Source: JAIXWP01 sp965247015
GTDB lineage: Bacteria > Bacteroidota > Bacteroidia > Flavobacteriales_D > Sanyastnellaceae
Length of the DNA stretch: 64,000 nucleotides
NCBI GenBank assembly: GCA_965247015.1
Contig: CBDFGG010000003.1
Location: forward strand, 434,001-498,000
Direction of reading: 5' to 3'
Part shown: piece after piece, positions 9,340 through 17,216 of the stretch
Layout: the number at the start of each line of letters is the position of its first letter
Position numbering within the stretch: position 1 is the first letter of the stretch
Notes under the pieces: model-generated
What the model saw: only the letters and a program-made list of their open reading frames with translations
The model's database searches: none
What the model was told of the DNA's origin: nothing
Position numbers and translations under genes: made by a program

Positions 9340-9379
9340 CAAAAGTACCTAATGTTCTATTATCTAACAAATACTTGTT
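9340..9379 (-). promoter_or_regulatory. Promoter and likely operator of the TA operon
   Basis: Read on the minus strand, TACTTTTG (9340-9347) fits the Bacteroidota -7 consensus TAnnTTTG exactly, and TTTG (9368-9371) lies 20 bases upstream as the -33 element. The inverted repeat AACAA-ATAC-TTGTT (9366-9379) overlaps the -33 element, a suitable site for the HTH antitoxin to block transcription. The promoter match is seen directly. The operator role is inferred. Confidence 0.6.
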
Positions 9380-9602
9380 TGATTTTCTACCTATAGATAG
9401 GAAATTCAAAAATGTTCTCAATAAAAATGAGATAGAGATTTAATAATAAATCCAAATCACCCTAATTATACAAGCTCTCAAAAGCGAGAAATGACTATTT
9501 TGGTGCTAGGAAAGCGTATAACTACATTAGAATAATCTATATACCTACCGAGGAAGAAAACCTCACAACCTAATAAAGACATCCATTCTGAAATTCCAAA
9601 AC

Positions 9603-10253
9603 ATGCAGAAACAGACCACATTCCGCAAATATGCTAGCATTGAACAAGCAAAAGAAGTAGCGAAACTTCTCAACGAAAATAATATCCCGACTATTATCAC
9701 AGATAACAAATCTAGATTAGACGCATCTTTTTCAGGGGATAACTTGAATATTCAATTCGAAATAAAAATTGAATCCAGTGACTTTGAAAAAGCGGAAAAA
9801 ATTTTAGAACAAAATGCTGAGCTATTGATCTCTCAACTTGACGAGAACTACTACCTCTTCGATTTTTCGGATGAAGAACTTTATGAAATTCTCCTAAAAT
9901 CAGACGAATGGAGTGAACTAGACAATAAACTCGCTGTTCAAATCCTTCAAAAAAGAGGGAAAGCGGTGGATACCGAAATGCTCAATGTTCTGAAAAAGGA
10001 GCGACTGCAAGTACTCGCTAAACCAGAAGAAAGTCAAACTCCATGGATTATCGTTGGATACATAACAGCGCTCTTTGGCGGCCTCATTGGAATTGCAATA
10101 GGATACTCTATTTGGAAAGCTAAAAAAACTCTCCCTAACGGCCAGAGTGTTTACTCATACAATGAAAACGATAGAAGAGAAGGAAAAAGAATATTTATTC
10201 TAGGATTAATCCTGTTACCTATTTATGCATTGATTCGACTCATCATTCCCTGA
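9603..10253 (+). CDS. DUF2007-like domain protein with C-terminal membrane segments
   Basis: 216 residues. The first about 80 (FRKYASIEQAKEVAKLLNENNIPTII and a later DFEKAEKIL) look like the small alpha-beta DUF2007 signal-transducing domain. A charged helical middle follows. The last about 70 residues contain two hydrophobic helices (WIIVGYITALFGGLIGIAIGY and IFILGLILLPIYALIRLII), so the soluble part probably faces the cytoplasm. It stands alone between an antitoxin promoter region and a SRPBCC gene. No specific role can be given. Confidence 0.6.
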   Translation: MQKQTTFRKYASIEQAKEVAKLLNENNIPTIITDNKSRLDASFSGDNLNIQFEIKIESSDFEKAEKILEQNAELLISQLDENYYLFDFSDEELYEILLKSDEWSELDNKLAVQILQKRGKAVDTEMLNVLKKERLQVLAKPEESQTPWIIVGYITALFGGLIGIAIGYSIWKAKKTLPNGQSVYSYNENDRREGKRIFILGLILLPIYALIRLIIP

Positions 10254-10326
10254 ATTAAAATGTACTAAAAAATAAATAGCTACCTTCGATTACCATTACA
10301 ACACAAATTAGATCACTACTTCAATT

Positions 10327-10788
10327 ATGGAAAAGTTACAATTCAAAATTAGCATCAATGCTTCTGCTTCAAAAGCCTATGATGTGATGCTTGGGTTATC
10401 TGATAAATCAAACTATGAAGCTTGGACGGCACTCTTCAATCCGACCTCTTCATTTGAAGGGACATGGGAAAAGGGAAGTAAAATGCTCTTTGTCGGCCAA
10501 GATGAAAATGGAGATAAAGGCGGCATGGTTTCTCGCATCATAGAAAACACACCTAACAAATTCGTTTCTATACAACACTACGGCCTGGTTCAAGGAAATG
10601 TAGAAGTTACCGAAGGACCCGAAGTAGAAAAGTGGGCGAATGGTTTTGAAAACTACACTTTCGAAGAAAATAACGGAATCACCAATATCATCGTGGATCT
10701 CGACACCACTGTTGAATTCGTGGAGTACATGAATGAAGCCTATCCCAGTGCCCTTGAGAAGCTTAAGGAAATTTGCGAAGCGGAATAG
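10327..10788 (+). CDS. SRPBCC / START-like domain protein
   Basis: 153 residues, single domain. It opens with LQFKISINASASKAYDVMLGL, the first strand and helix of the SRPBCC (Bet v1/AHSA1) fold, continues with WTALFNPTSSFEGTWEKGSKMLFVG, and ends in a helix (YMNEAYPSALEKLKEICE). The fold binds hydrophobic ligands or assists chaperones. The ligand is unknown. Three imperfect 7-bp repeats (GATTCTC, GATTCGA, GATTGAA) lie across its stop codon and just downstream. Confidence 0.7.
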   Translation: MEKLQFKISINASASKAYDVMLGLSDKSNYEAWTALFNPTSSFEGTWEKGSKMLFVGQDENGDKGGMVSRIIENTPNKFVSIQHYGLVQGNVEVTEGPEVEKWANGFENYTFEENNGITNIIVDLDTTVEFVEYMNEAYPSALEKLKEICEAE

Positions 10789-10929
10789 ATTCTCGATTCG
10801 AGATTGAAATACAGGAAGTGTAAACTGAATTGAAGTCCATAAGACTTGAAAAAGTATACAACATGCCCTAAAAAGTATAAAATACAAGGTTCGGTATTAA
10901 TGGACATTTGCATCATAAATAAAAATGAA

Positions 10930-11748
10930 ATGAATAAAAAAGTAATTCTTATAACTGGTGCAAGTTCAGGAATGGGCAAAGAAACCGCTAAGAAACTCAT
11001 TCTTCAAGGTCACGTTGTATATACGGTAGCGCGTCGGATCGACCAAATGCAAGATCTTAAAGCTCTTGGAGGTCATCCTATTCAAATGGATATCACAAAT
11101 GAGGAGGATATACAAAATGTCGTGGATACCATTATTCAAAAGGAAGGAAAAATAGATGTGCTTTGGAATAATGCAGGATACGGGCTATTTGGTTCGGTCG
11201 AAGATGTTCCTGTGAAAGATGCAAGACAGCAGTTCGAAGTAAATCTATTTGGTCTAGCTGCCATTACACAAAAGGTTGTTCCGTACATGCGCAAAGCGAA
11301 CACCGGCACAATTATCAACACATCCTCTATGGGAGGCAAAATGTACACTCCCATGGGAGCTTGGTATCACGCCACAAAGCACGCCCTTGAAGGTTTTAGC
11401 GATTGCCTCCGATTAGAATTAAAACAATTCAACATAAAAGTCGTCATTTTAGAACCTGGCATTATCGCAACAGAATTTGGTGACGTAATGCTTGAAAATA
11501 TTAGCAAGCACTCTGCAAAAGGGGTATACGCAGGCATCACAGAAAAATTAATGGCAGCTACCAAAAAAATGTACGATAAAGGCACAGGCTCTAAGCCAGC
11601 AGTTATTGCGGATACCGTTTCAAAAATCGTCAATACAGCGAATCCCAGAACACGCTACCGCGTTGGACTGTACGCAAAACCAATGGTATGGCTTCGCATA
11701 TATCTTGGCGATAAATTGTTTGATAAAATCGTAATGAGCCAAGTCTAG
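10930..11748 (+). CDS. Short-chain dehydrogenase/reductase
   Basis: Classical SDR of 272 residues from the ATG at 10930. An in-frame TTG at 10846 would add an unneeded polar leader, so I reject it. TGASSGMG (cofactor loop) is at residues about 9-16, NNAGYG near 80, the catalytic Ser in NTSSMGG near 132, and YHATK (YxxxK) near 147-151. The PG...TEF block after it is typical. It probably reduces a small carbonyl compound with NAD(P)H. The AraC-type gene starts two bases after its stop, so the two form an operon. A weak -7-like element (GACATTTG) lies about 20 bp before the start. Confidence 0.85.
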   Translation: MNKKVILITGASSGMGKETAKKLILQGHVVYTVARRIDQMQDLKALGGHPIQMDITNEEDIQNVVDTIIQKEGKIDVLWNNAGYGLFGSVEDVPVKDARQQFEVNLFGLAAITQKVVPYMRKANTGTIINTSSMGGKMYTPMGAWYHATKHALEGFSDCLRLELKQFNIKVVILEPGIIATEFGDVMLENISKHSAKGVYAGITEKLMAATKKMYDKGTGSKPAVIADTVSKIVNTANPRTRYRVGLYAKPMVWLRIYLGDKLFDKIVMSQV

Positions 11749-11749
11749 C

Positions 11750-12655
11750 ATGAAACCAATCATTCAACTACACAATATCTCTGATATCACCAATTTCGTT
11801 CGTACAAAAACGAATCATCCATTAGTTGCAGTTGTTGATTTTAGCAAGGCAGACGAATACATAGAAGACGGCACAAGAATCAGTGCCGACTTCTATTCCA
11901 TCATGTTTAAAAACTACTGCGTCAATAAACTGAGATATGGCAGACAGTCGTACGATTTTCAAGAAGGAAGTTTGATTTGCATTGCTCCAAAACAAGTCTT
12001 GACCATGGACAATGAAATAGAAAAAAGAGCTGACATGATGGGATGGGGACTCTTCTTTCACCCCGATCTACTCCGAGGGACTTCCCTTGGAGAAAAGATT
12101 CATGAATATACTTTCTTCAATTACGAGACATCGGAGGCACTGCATCTGTCCGATAAAGAAAAAAATATCTTATTTGACTGTATTCAAAAAATAGAAATAG
12201 AGCTTCAAGAAAATATTGACCACCACAGTCAAAATCTTATCGTTTCAAATATTGAATTATTCCTCAATTATTGTATGCGTTATTATGGCCGACAATTCCT
12301 GACCAGAAAGGTCAGTAACCATGATACTATCGGTAAAGTTGAGCAATTAATTAAATCACACTTCCATTCCCAAGACTTAAAAGAAACAGGTTTACCGAGT
12401 GTGAAATATCTGGCTGACGCTGTAAATCTATCTCCAAGTTATCTGAGCGATTTATTGAAGAAGGAGACTGGAATGACCACACAGGATCACATCCATTATC
12501 ACCTCATCGAGACCGCTAAGAACATTCTCAACAATACAGATCATTCAGTCAGTGAAATAGCCTATTCCCTGGGTTTTGAATATCCACAGTATTTCAGTAA
12601 ACTCTTCAAGCAAAAGACCGGACAAACACCGTTGGAATATAGAAAGCTGAATTGA
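11750..12655 (+). CDS. AraC-family transcriptional regulator
   Basis: 301 residues. The N-terminal about 150 form the ligand or cupin-like region (YGRQSYDFQEGSLICIAPKQ). The C-terminal 100 carry the two AraC helix-turn-helix motifs: VKYLADAVNLSPSYLSDLLKK and SVSEIAYSLGFEYPQYFSKL, then FKQKTGQTPLEYRK. The start follows one base after the SDR stop, so regulator and enzyme are co-transcribed and the regulator probably controls this operon. The inducer is unknown. Confidence 0.9.
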   Translation: MKPIIQLHNISDITNFVRTKTNHPLVAVVDFSKADEYIEDGTRISADFYSIMFKNYCVNKLRYGRQSYDFQEGSLICIAPKQVLTMDNEIEKRADMMGWGLFFHPDLLRGTSLGEKIHEYTFFNYETSEALHLSDKEKNILFDCIQKIEIELQENIDHHSQNLIVSNIELFLNYCMRYYGRQFLTRKVSNHDTIGKVEQLIKSHFHSQDLKETGLPSVKYLADAVNLSPSYLSDLLKKETGMTTQDHIHYHLIETAKNILNNTDHSVSEIAYSLGFEYPQYFSKLFKQKTGQTPLEYRKLN

Positions 12656-12717
12656 TGTAAATAAAAAAGAATTGAAAGAAATAAATTGATTTAGTTTAGT
12701 GCTTTCAAGATTCAAAA

Positions 12718-13044
12718 ATGAACTGGGTATTTCTAATTATAGCAGGGCTCTTTGAAGTTACTTTTGCTTTCTGTTTAGGAAAAGCTAAAGAAACTACAGG
12801 CCGTGAAATGTACTGGTGGTACATCGGTTTTCTAGTTGCACTTTGCATTAGTATGGTATTGCTCGTGAAGGCAACACAATCACTTCCTATTGGAACAGCA
12901 TATGCCGTGTGGACAGGAATCGGCGCCGTCGGAACGGCCCTAGTAGGTATATTTATTTTTAAAGAACCAGCGACTTTGTTGAGACTATTCTTCCTTTTCA
13001 CACTTATCGCTTCCATCATCGGACTCAAAGCTGTATCACATTAA
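12718..13044 (+). CDS. sugE: SugE/Gdx-type small multidrug resistance transporter
   Basis: 108-residue, four-helix SMR exporter of the inner membrane. The essential Glu is at residue 13 in helix 1 (AGLFEV). The signature PIGTAYAVWTGIGAVGTALVG spans helix 3, and the C-terminus GLKAVSH resembles SugE/Gdx rather than EmrE. SugE/Gdx proteins export guanidinium and some quaternary ammonium ions in exchange for protons. No guanidine riboswitch was recognised in the short leader. Confidence 0.83.
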   Translation: MNWVFLIIAGLFEVTFAFCLGKAKETTGREMYWWYIGFLVALCISMVLLVKATQSLPIGTAYAVWTGIGAVGTALVGIFIFKEPATLLRLFFLFTLIASIIGLKAVSH

Positions 13045-13098
13045 TATGAAACTCATACATCTCATATCGCTTCATTTAAAATAAAACGCTATCCAAGT

Positions 13099-13263
13099 AT
13101 GAAAATAATTCTCATCCTACTAATTCTAATGAATACCGTTGTATTACTAGGACAATTATATCCAGCAGGAGCTCCTCCATTTGCAAAAACCGTAAATGTA
13201 ATTTTCCTAATATCAAGTTTGCTTTACTTCATTTCTAGAATCTTCAAAAAAAATAAGTCATGA
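13099..13263 (+). CDS. 54-residue two-helix membrane peptide
   Basis: Small ORF starting MKIILILLILMNTVVLLGQLY, then PAGAPPFAKT, then a second hydrophobic stretch NVIFLISSLLYFISRIF and a basic tail KKNKS. Two membrane helices are likely. Its stop overlaps the start of the VOC gene by four bases (ATGA, 13260-13263), which is good evidence that it is translated. No family recognised. Confidence 0.6.
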   Translation: MKIILILLILMNTVVLLGQLYPAGAPPFAKTVNVIFLISSLLYFISRIFKKNKS

Positions 13264-13652
13264 TTAAATTCGCCTATACCATATTATATGTTCAAGACGT
13301 CACTAAATCAATAGAATTTTATGAAAAAGCTTTTGGGTTTTCTAGAAAATTCGTTTCACCAGAAAATGATTACGGCGAGTTACTGGTCGGAGAAACCACT
13401 CTTTCATTTGCATCAATTTCACTAGCTGAATCCAATCTGAGAGATGGATTTATTCAAAGTTCACTATTCAATAAACCTTTTGGTATCGAGATCGGCTTCA
13501 CTACAGACAATGTAGAAGCTACCATTGAACAAGCCATGAATGCAGGAGCAACACTTGTGGAACAGCCTAAGACAAAACCGTGGGGTCAAGTAGTGGCGTA
13601 CATAAGAGACACAGATGGCTTTCTTATTGAAATTTGTACCCCTATGGGATAA
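13260..13652 (+). CDS. VOC-superfamily (glyoxalase/bleomycin-resistance-like) protein
   Basis: 130 residues with the paired beta-alpha-beta-beta-beta layout of the vicinal-oxygen-chelate fold: AYTILYVQDVTKSIEFYEKAFGF at the N-terminus and the repeat block EIGFTTDNVEATIEQAMNAGA, ending IRDTDGFLIEICTP, where the Glu is a usual metal-ligand position. Members include glyoxalases, dioxygenases and antibiotic-binding proteins. This one lacks features that choose among them. It is translationally coupled to the small membrane peptide upstream. Confidence 0.8.
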   Translation: MIKFAYTILYVQDVTKSIEFYEKAFGFSRKFVSPENDYGELLVGETTLSFASISLAESNLRDGFIQSSLFNKPFGIEIGFTTDNVEATIEQAMNAGATLVEQPKTKPWGQVVAYIRDTDGFLIEICTPMG

Positions 13653-13674
13653 GAATACTGATAATTAAATTGGA

Positions 13675-14019
13675 TTAATTGCTTGAGATAATTCTCTCTC
13701 TGTGTTGATGTCCCCATTTTTCCATTGCCTTCAGCACATCATTCAATGAATGGCTGTACTCAGTAAGACCGTATTGAACGGTGACAGGTTTAGTATTGAG
13801 AACCTCGCGAGTAACAAGACCGTTCATTTCTAACTCTTGTAACTCTTTAGATAAAATTCTAGGTGAAATACTTGCTTCTCTTGATAGTTCATTAAATCCC
13901 TTTTTTCCACTTCGCAGCAGCGATATGATCACAAGCTTCCATTTCCCTCCTACTACATCCAGTGTATCTCTTATGGCTAGCTTGGCTTTTGCACAAGATT
14001 CCGTTGTATGTTTTGGCAT
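13675..14019 (-). CDS. HxlR-family transcriptional regulator
   Basis: 114-residue winged-helix protein. SCAKAKLAIRDTLDVVGGKWK is the HxlR N-terminus, with a conserved Cys (residue 9) that in YodB/HypR-type relatives senses electrophiles or oxidants. RILSKELQELEMNGLVTRE is the recognition helix and wing. It is divergent from the DoxX gene, with 94 bp between them containing two tandem 18-bp repeats. It probably represses itself and the DoxX gene. Confidence 0.88.
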   Translation of the reverse strand: MPKHTTESCAKAKLAIRDTLDVVGGKWKLVIISLLRSGKKGFNELSREASISPRILSKELQELEMNGLVTREVLNTKPVTVQYGLTEYSHSLNDVLKAMEKWGHQHRERIISSN

Positions 14020-14020
14020 A

Positions 14021-14056
14021 TACTATTCTTTTTGTAAGTACTATCCTATTTGTAAC
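14021..14056. promoter_or_regulatory. Two tandem 18-bp direct repeats, likely HxlR operator
   Basis: TACTATTCTTTTTGTAAG (14021-14038) is followed without a gap by TACTATCCTATTTGTAAC (14039-14056), with 15 of 18 positions identical. They start one base upstream of the hxlR start codon. Direct repeats one and a half to two turns apart suit two dimers binding one DNA face. The role as operator is inferred. Confidence 0.5.
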
Positions 14057-14062
14057 AGATAA

Positions 14063-14070
14063 CAAAAGTA
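14063..14070 (-). promoter_or_regulatory. -7 promoter element of the HxlR gene
   Basis: On the minus strand the sequence is TACTTTTG, an exact TAnnTTTG match, about 44 bp before the hxlR start and directly upstream of the 18-bp repeats. Repressor on those repeats would therefore sit at the transcription start. No clear TTTG -33 element is present at the right distance. Confidence 0.4.
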
Positions 14071-14113
14071 TATCAGTCAGCTTCAACTTTGCGACATCAA
14101 TAAAATATTTAAC

Positions 14114-14488
14114 ATGTCACAAAAAGCAAGCAAAATCACAGGATGGACATTGTCGATCCTTTTAGCATTCATGTTCACAATGAGTGCAGTTATGAAATTA
14201 ACTCAAAATGAAACCGCAGTAGCACAAGCCACATCCGTTGGTATAGATGCCACTACTTATATGTATATCGGAATTGTAGAAATAATAGCGATGGTGCTCT
14301 TTCTAATACCAAGAACCGGAGTCATTGGCTCACTTCTATTGATTGCCTATATGGGCGGAGCTATAGCCACGCACCTTCAACATGGCCAACCAATTATGAT
14401 GGCAGTCGCATTTCAAATTGCACTATGGATCGCAGCATTCCTTCGTTTCCCTGAGTTGAAAGAGCGAGTGATTGCAAGAACGTTGTAA
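14114..14488 (+). CDS. DoxX-like four-helix membrane protein
   Basis: 124 residues with four hydrophobic helices. The block SILLAFMFTMSAVMKLTQ at the N-terminus and VEIIAMVLFLIPRTGVIGSLLLIAYMGGAIATHLQHGQP are characteristic of DoxX_2 proteins, often linked to respiratory or thiol stress in bacteria. It is divergent from an HxlR regulator, a common pairing, and probably induced when that regulator senses an electrophile. The enzymatic role of this branch is not established. Confidence 0.82.
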   Translation: MSQKASKITGWTLSILLAFMFTMSAVMKLTQNETAVAQATSVGIDATTYMYIGIVEIIAMVLFLIPRTGVIGSLLLIAYMGGAIATHLQHGQPIMMAVAFQIALWIAAFLRFPELKERVIARTL

Positions 14489-14703
14489 AAATTTCACTAA
14501 AACTTTACATTGATATTTTTAGCCAGCGTCTATTTGGTAATCAATTCATTCCAATAAGATGATCTGAATCTAGTTGCGCCTAACAACAGCAATGTAGATT
14601 GAAATGATTTTGTTTAAGAAGCCATGACTTAGATTAGTTGTGATATAAGATCAAAGGCCATTCATCCCCAACTCTAATATCACATTTAAAAACACTATTA
14701 CTA

Positions 14704-15285
14704 ATGATTGAAGAACATTTCTTGAACAAAATATTTGCATTGAGTGGCATTACACAAGAAGAACTCAAACAAATCATCCCACACTACAAACAGGTCACTT
14801 TCAAAAAAAATGAATACCTACTTCAGCAAGGTCAAGTAGAAAAAGCATATTGGTTTGTGGAAAGTGGTTACATCAGATCCTACGTTGTTGACACCGAGGG
14901 CAATGATATAACATTCAACTTATACGGACCGGAGGACGTTGTCATCGACTATCCATCCATGTTCTTTTTTGCTCCAACAAGAGAAAATATACAAGCTTTG
15001 ACAGAAGTCGTTTGTTGGGAAATTCCATTCTCAAGTTTCCAAGAAATGTTTAGTAATATCCCAAACTATAGAGAACAACAACGAGGATTATTAGTAGGTA
15101 GTTATTTCGCTCTGAAAGAACATAGCATTTCGCTAATCGCAGACCAAGCAAAAGACCGCTATTTAAAGCTAATGAAGGATAAGCCTCAGATAGTTCAGAA
15201 TGTTTCACTTAAGCACATTGCGACATTACTTGGTATAACAGATACCTCTCTAAGTCGGATTAGAAAAGAAATTGCTAGCGAATAG
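14704..15285 (+). CDS. Crp/Fnr-family regulator (first of two paralogues)
   Basis: 193 residues. A cyclic-nucleotide-binding-like beta-barrel occupies residues about 28-120 (NEYLLQQGQVEKAYWFVESGYIRSY), a long helix follows, and the C-terminal helix-turn-helix reads VSLKHIATLLGITDTSLSRIRKE. The barrel lacks the strict arginine motif for cAMP binding, so the ligand is open. Like many short Bacteroidota Crp proteins it sits ahead of small stress genes: a YCII protein starts 84 bp later. A paralogue at 16568 has the same neighbour. Confidence 0.85.
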   Translation: MIEEHFLNKIFALSGITQEELKQIIPHYKQVTFKKNEYLLQQGQVEKAYWFVESGYIRSYVVDTEGNDITFNLYGPEDVVIDYPSMFFFAPTRENIQALTEVVCWEIPFSSFQEMFSNIPNYREQQRGLLVGSYFALKEHSISLIADQAKDRYLKLMKDKPQIVQNVSLKHIATLLGITDTSLSRIRKEIASE

Positions 15286-15368
15286 TATTTCTTGTCATAT
15301 GCCAAGTTTTATGCTTTTTGATTGATAGATGTTTGCAGTGTCAAAACAAACAATTAAAAAACAAAACG

Positions 15369-15713
15369 ATGAGCGAAATGAAAGAATTTATGTTGCTATT
15401 TAGATTTCAACCAAGCAACGAAGTACCAACGCAAGAACAAATTCAAGAAATGTCTATTCAATGGGGCAAGTTCATTGGAGACATTGCTATGCAGGGTAAA
15501 CTAGTAAATACCCATCAATTGGGCTTTGAAGGAGTACAAATTAATTCTCAACTACAAACTGAAGCAGGTTTTCATGTTGCCGAAGGACAAATGATTGCAG
15601 GAAATATGGTTCTGAAAGCTGACAACTTAGAATCAGCAACAGAACTCGCAAAAAATTGCCCTATCCTTTACATGGGGGGATCTGTTGAAGTGAGAGAAAC
15701 TCTTCCAATGTAA
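15369..15713 (+). CDS. YCII-domain protein (first copy)
   Basis: 114 residues from the ATG at 15369. An in-frame start at 15318 gives a Cys- and Lys-rich leader that is unlikely to be real. Single YCII domain with MKEFMLLFRFQPSN, the core IGDIAMQGKLVNTHQLGFEG, and a final strand GGSVEVRETLPM. YCII proteins have a ferredoxin-like fold with a His-Asp pair and unknown chemistry. The copy at 17217 shares the AMQGKL core and the upstream Crp gene. A TM-anchored SRPBCC gene follows 21 bp later. Confidence 0.8.
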   Translation: MSEMKEFMLLFRFQPSNEVPTQEQIQEMSIQWGKFIGDIAMQGKLVNTHQLGFEGVQINSQLQTEAGFHVAEGQMIAGNMVLKADNLESATELAKNCPILYMGGSVEVRETLPM

Positions 15714-15734
15714 TCCATTCGAAACTCAATTAAA

Positions 15735-16271
15735 ATGAATAAAAAAATGATCCCAGCAATAATCGGAGTAGTAGTTCTTGCCTTTATCGGATTCGGTTTA
15801 TATAAGGCTAGCGACTTAAAAAGCATCAATATCCTGAGCACAGTAACCATCAATGGCTCACAAGAAGAGGTGTTTAACATGGTGAAATATTATAACAATT
15901 TCCCAAAATGGTCGCCATTTCTAGCTCAAGACCCGACACAGAAATATGAAGTGAAAGGGGTAGATGGCACCATTGGAGCGCAGTTTCATTGGGAAGGTAA
16001 TAAAGGTAAAGATCTCGGTTTCCAAGAAATAATAAAAATCGACGAACTAAAATCGATCACCATGAAATGTGATATCCAAAAACCATTCGTTGCTAAACCA
16101 ATATTTGAATATTCATTCAAAGAGACTGGAGATGCAATTCAGGTAACACAAGATTTTAAACTCGAGTCAGGTCTAGTAGATGCCTTTTTTATGTGGCTTT
16201 TTGGAGCTAAAGCAGATATAGCAAAAACCAATCAGCAAGGACTTGAACTTCTTAAAAAAGCAGTGGAGTAA
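15735..16271 (+). CDS. Membrane-anchored SRPBCC (polyketide-cyclase-like) protein
   Basis: 178 residues. Residues about 5-24 (MIPAIIGVVVLAFIGFGLYK) are a single N-terminal membrane helix. The rest is an SRPBCC domain: STVTINGSQEEVFNMVKYYNNFPKWSPF, then a strand-rich middle and a C-terminal helix. The N-terminal anchor suggests an extracytoplasmic ligand-binding domain. It is the last gene before a strong terminator and is probably co-transcribed with the YCII gene. Confidence 0.75.
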   Translation: MNKKMIPAIIGVVVLAFIGFGLYKASDLKSINILSTVTINGSQEEVFNMVKYYNNFPKWSPFLAQDPTQKYEVKGVDGTIGAQFHWEGNKGKDLGFQEIIKIDELKSITMKCDIQKPFVAKPIFEYSFKETGDAIQVTQDFKLESGLVDAFFMWLFGAKADIAKTNQQGLELLKKAVE

Positions 16272-16294
16272 TAGCTCTTCTTGTCCTCAAAACC

Positions 16295-16350
16295 AACTCT
16301 TTCAACTTAAGTCTTCATCACAAGATTTAAGTTGAAAGAGTTTTTTTTTT
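16295..16350 (+). terminator. Strong intrinsic terminator
   Basis: Arms 16295-16310 and 16327-16342 pair perfectly over 16 bp (the core is CTCTTTCAACTTAA against its complement) around a 16-base loop, followed by a run of ten T. It closes the Crp/YCII/SRPBCC transcript. Confidence 0.9.
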
Positions 16351-16383
16351 GAGAAGACTTTGCGGGTGAGGCGAACAGAGATT

Positions 16384-16429
16384 AGAGTTAGGAGTTAGGA
16401 GTTTGGAGTTTGGAGTTTGGGGTTTGGGG
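16384..16429. repeat. G-rich 7-bp tandem array A
   Basis: Six heptads in register: AGAGTTA, GGAGTTA, GGAGTTT three times, GGGGTTT, then GGGG. They lie directly upstream of an AT-rich promoter-like core that recurs unchanged at 18056-18090. Non-coding. Confidence 0.85.
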
Positions 16430-16451
16430 AAAAAAATAATTTGTAACTTTA
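16417..16451 (+). promoter_or_regulatory. 35-bp promoter-like core, copy 1
   Basis: Identical over 35 bp to 18056-18090. It contains a 7-A run, TAATTTG, and TAACTTTA, which matches the -7 consensus TAnnTTTG at 7 of 8 places, with TTTG 17 bases upstream. It lies 116 bp before the Crp start at 16568. The promoter role is inferred. Confidence 0.5.
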
Positions 16452-16464
16452 AAGCTAATTTACC

Positions 16465-16548
16465 GCAAGCCGCAAGCCGCAAGCCGCAAGCCGCAAGCCA
16501 CAAGCCACAAGCCACAAGCCGCAAGCCGCAAGCCGCAAGCCGCAAGCC
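16465..16548. repeat. C-rich 7-bp tandem array B (12 units)
   Basis: Twelve exact-register heptads: GCAAGCC five times, ACAAGCC three times, GCAAGCC four times. The array lies between the promoter-like core and the ATG at 16568, so it would form most of the 5' leader. The number and register invite slippage. In one frame it reads as a Pro-Gln-Ala-Ala-Ser-Arg-Lys-like repeat, which I do not take as coding. Confidence 0.9.
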
Positions 16549-16567
16549 ACTAACACCGCTAAAATCA

Positions 16568-17137
16568 ATGATTGAAATACTACGAAATCATATCACAAAG
16601 AGGCTTGGGGATGACATTCAGAATTTAAATACCGTTCTTGATTCTTTTAAACACATCACCACTAAAAGAAACGAGCAGTTACTTGAGCAAGGAGAGGTTT
16701 GTAAAAATGTCTATTTCATTGCTAAGGGTTGTCTTCAAGTATATGTGTACGACAAAGATTTCAATGAAACCACGCGTGATATTGTTATTGAAGATAATTG
16801 GTGTACAGAATTATTAAGTTTTGGAAGCGGGCAACCAGCTGCGGAAAATATCAGATGCGTCGAACCATGCGAACTCCTAGCCATTGACAAAGAAGGCTTT
16901 CATTTATTGATGGAAACCGTTCCACAATTTGACAAAGTATATAAACAAATACTTGAAGCTTCGTATGCCAATTCTATCTACAGAATAAATACGTTTGTCT
17001 CATTGAGCTCCTTAGAAAGAATAAAATGGTTGATGTCTCATCGCCCTACCTTAATGACAAGGGTTTCAAGTAAATTAATTGCATCTTATCTCGGAATAAA
17101 TAAAGATGTTTTTAGCAGGCTTAAGGCCAAGCTGTAA
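16568..17137 (+). CDS. Crp/Fnr-family regulator (second paralogue)
   Basis: 189 residues from the ATG at 16568. A longer in-frame reading from 16403 runs through the heptad arrays and is rejected. The cyclic-nucleotide-binding-like barrel (NEQLLEQGEVCKNVYFIAKGCLQVYV) is followed by the C-terminal helix-turn-helix VSSKLIASYLGINKDVFSRLKAK. It parallels the protein at 14704 in length, layout and neighbour: a YCII gene follows 79 bp downstream. The 5' leader consists of C-rich heptads, which may affect its expression. Confidence 0.85.
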   Translation: MIEILRNHITKRLGDDIQNLNTVLDSFKHITTKRNEQLLEQGEVCKNVYFIAKGCLQVYVYDKDFNETTRDIVIEDNWCTELLSFGSGQPAAENIRCVEPCELLAIDKEGFHLLMETVPQFDKVYKQILEASYANSIYRINTFVSLSSLERIKWLMSHRPTLMTRVSSKLIASYLGINKDVFSRLKAKL

Positions 17138-17216
17138 AACATAGACTTTTGTCATCATTCGCCAAATTTTTAATGCTGAATCTTGCAGATATAAATCACA
17201 TTAAAAATTAAATAAA

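Noticed and set aside
16403..16567. N-terminal extension of the second Crp protein through the heptads
   Set aside because: It would read low-complexity repeat. The paralogue at 14704 starts at the equivalent of 16568.
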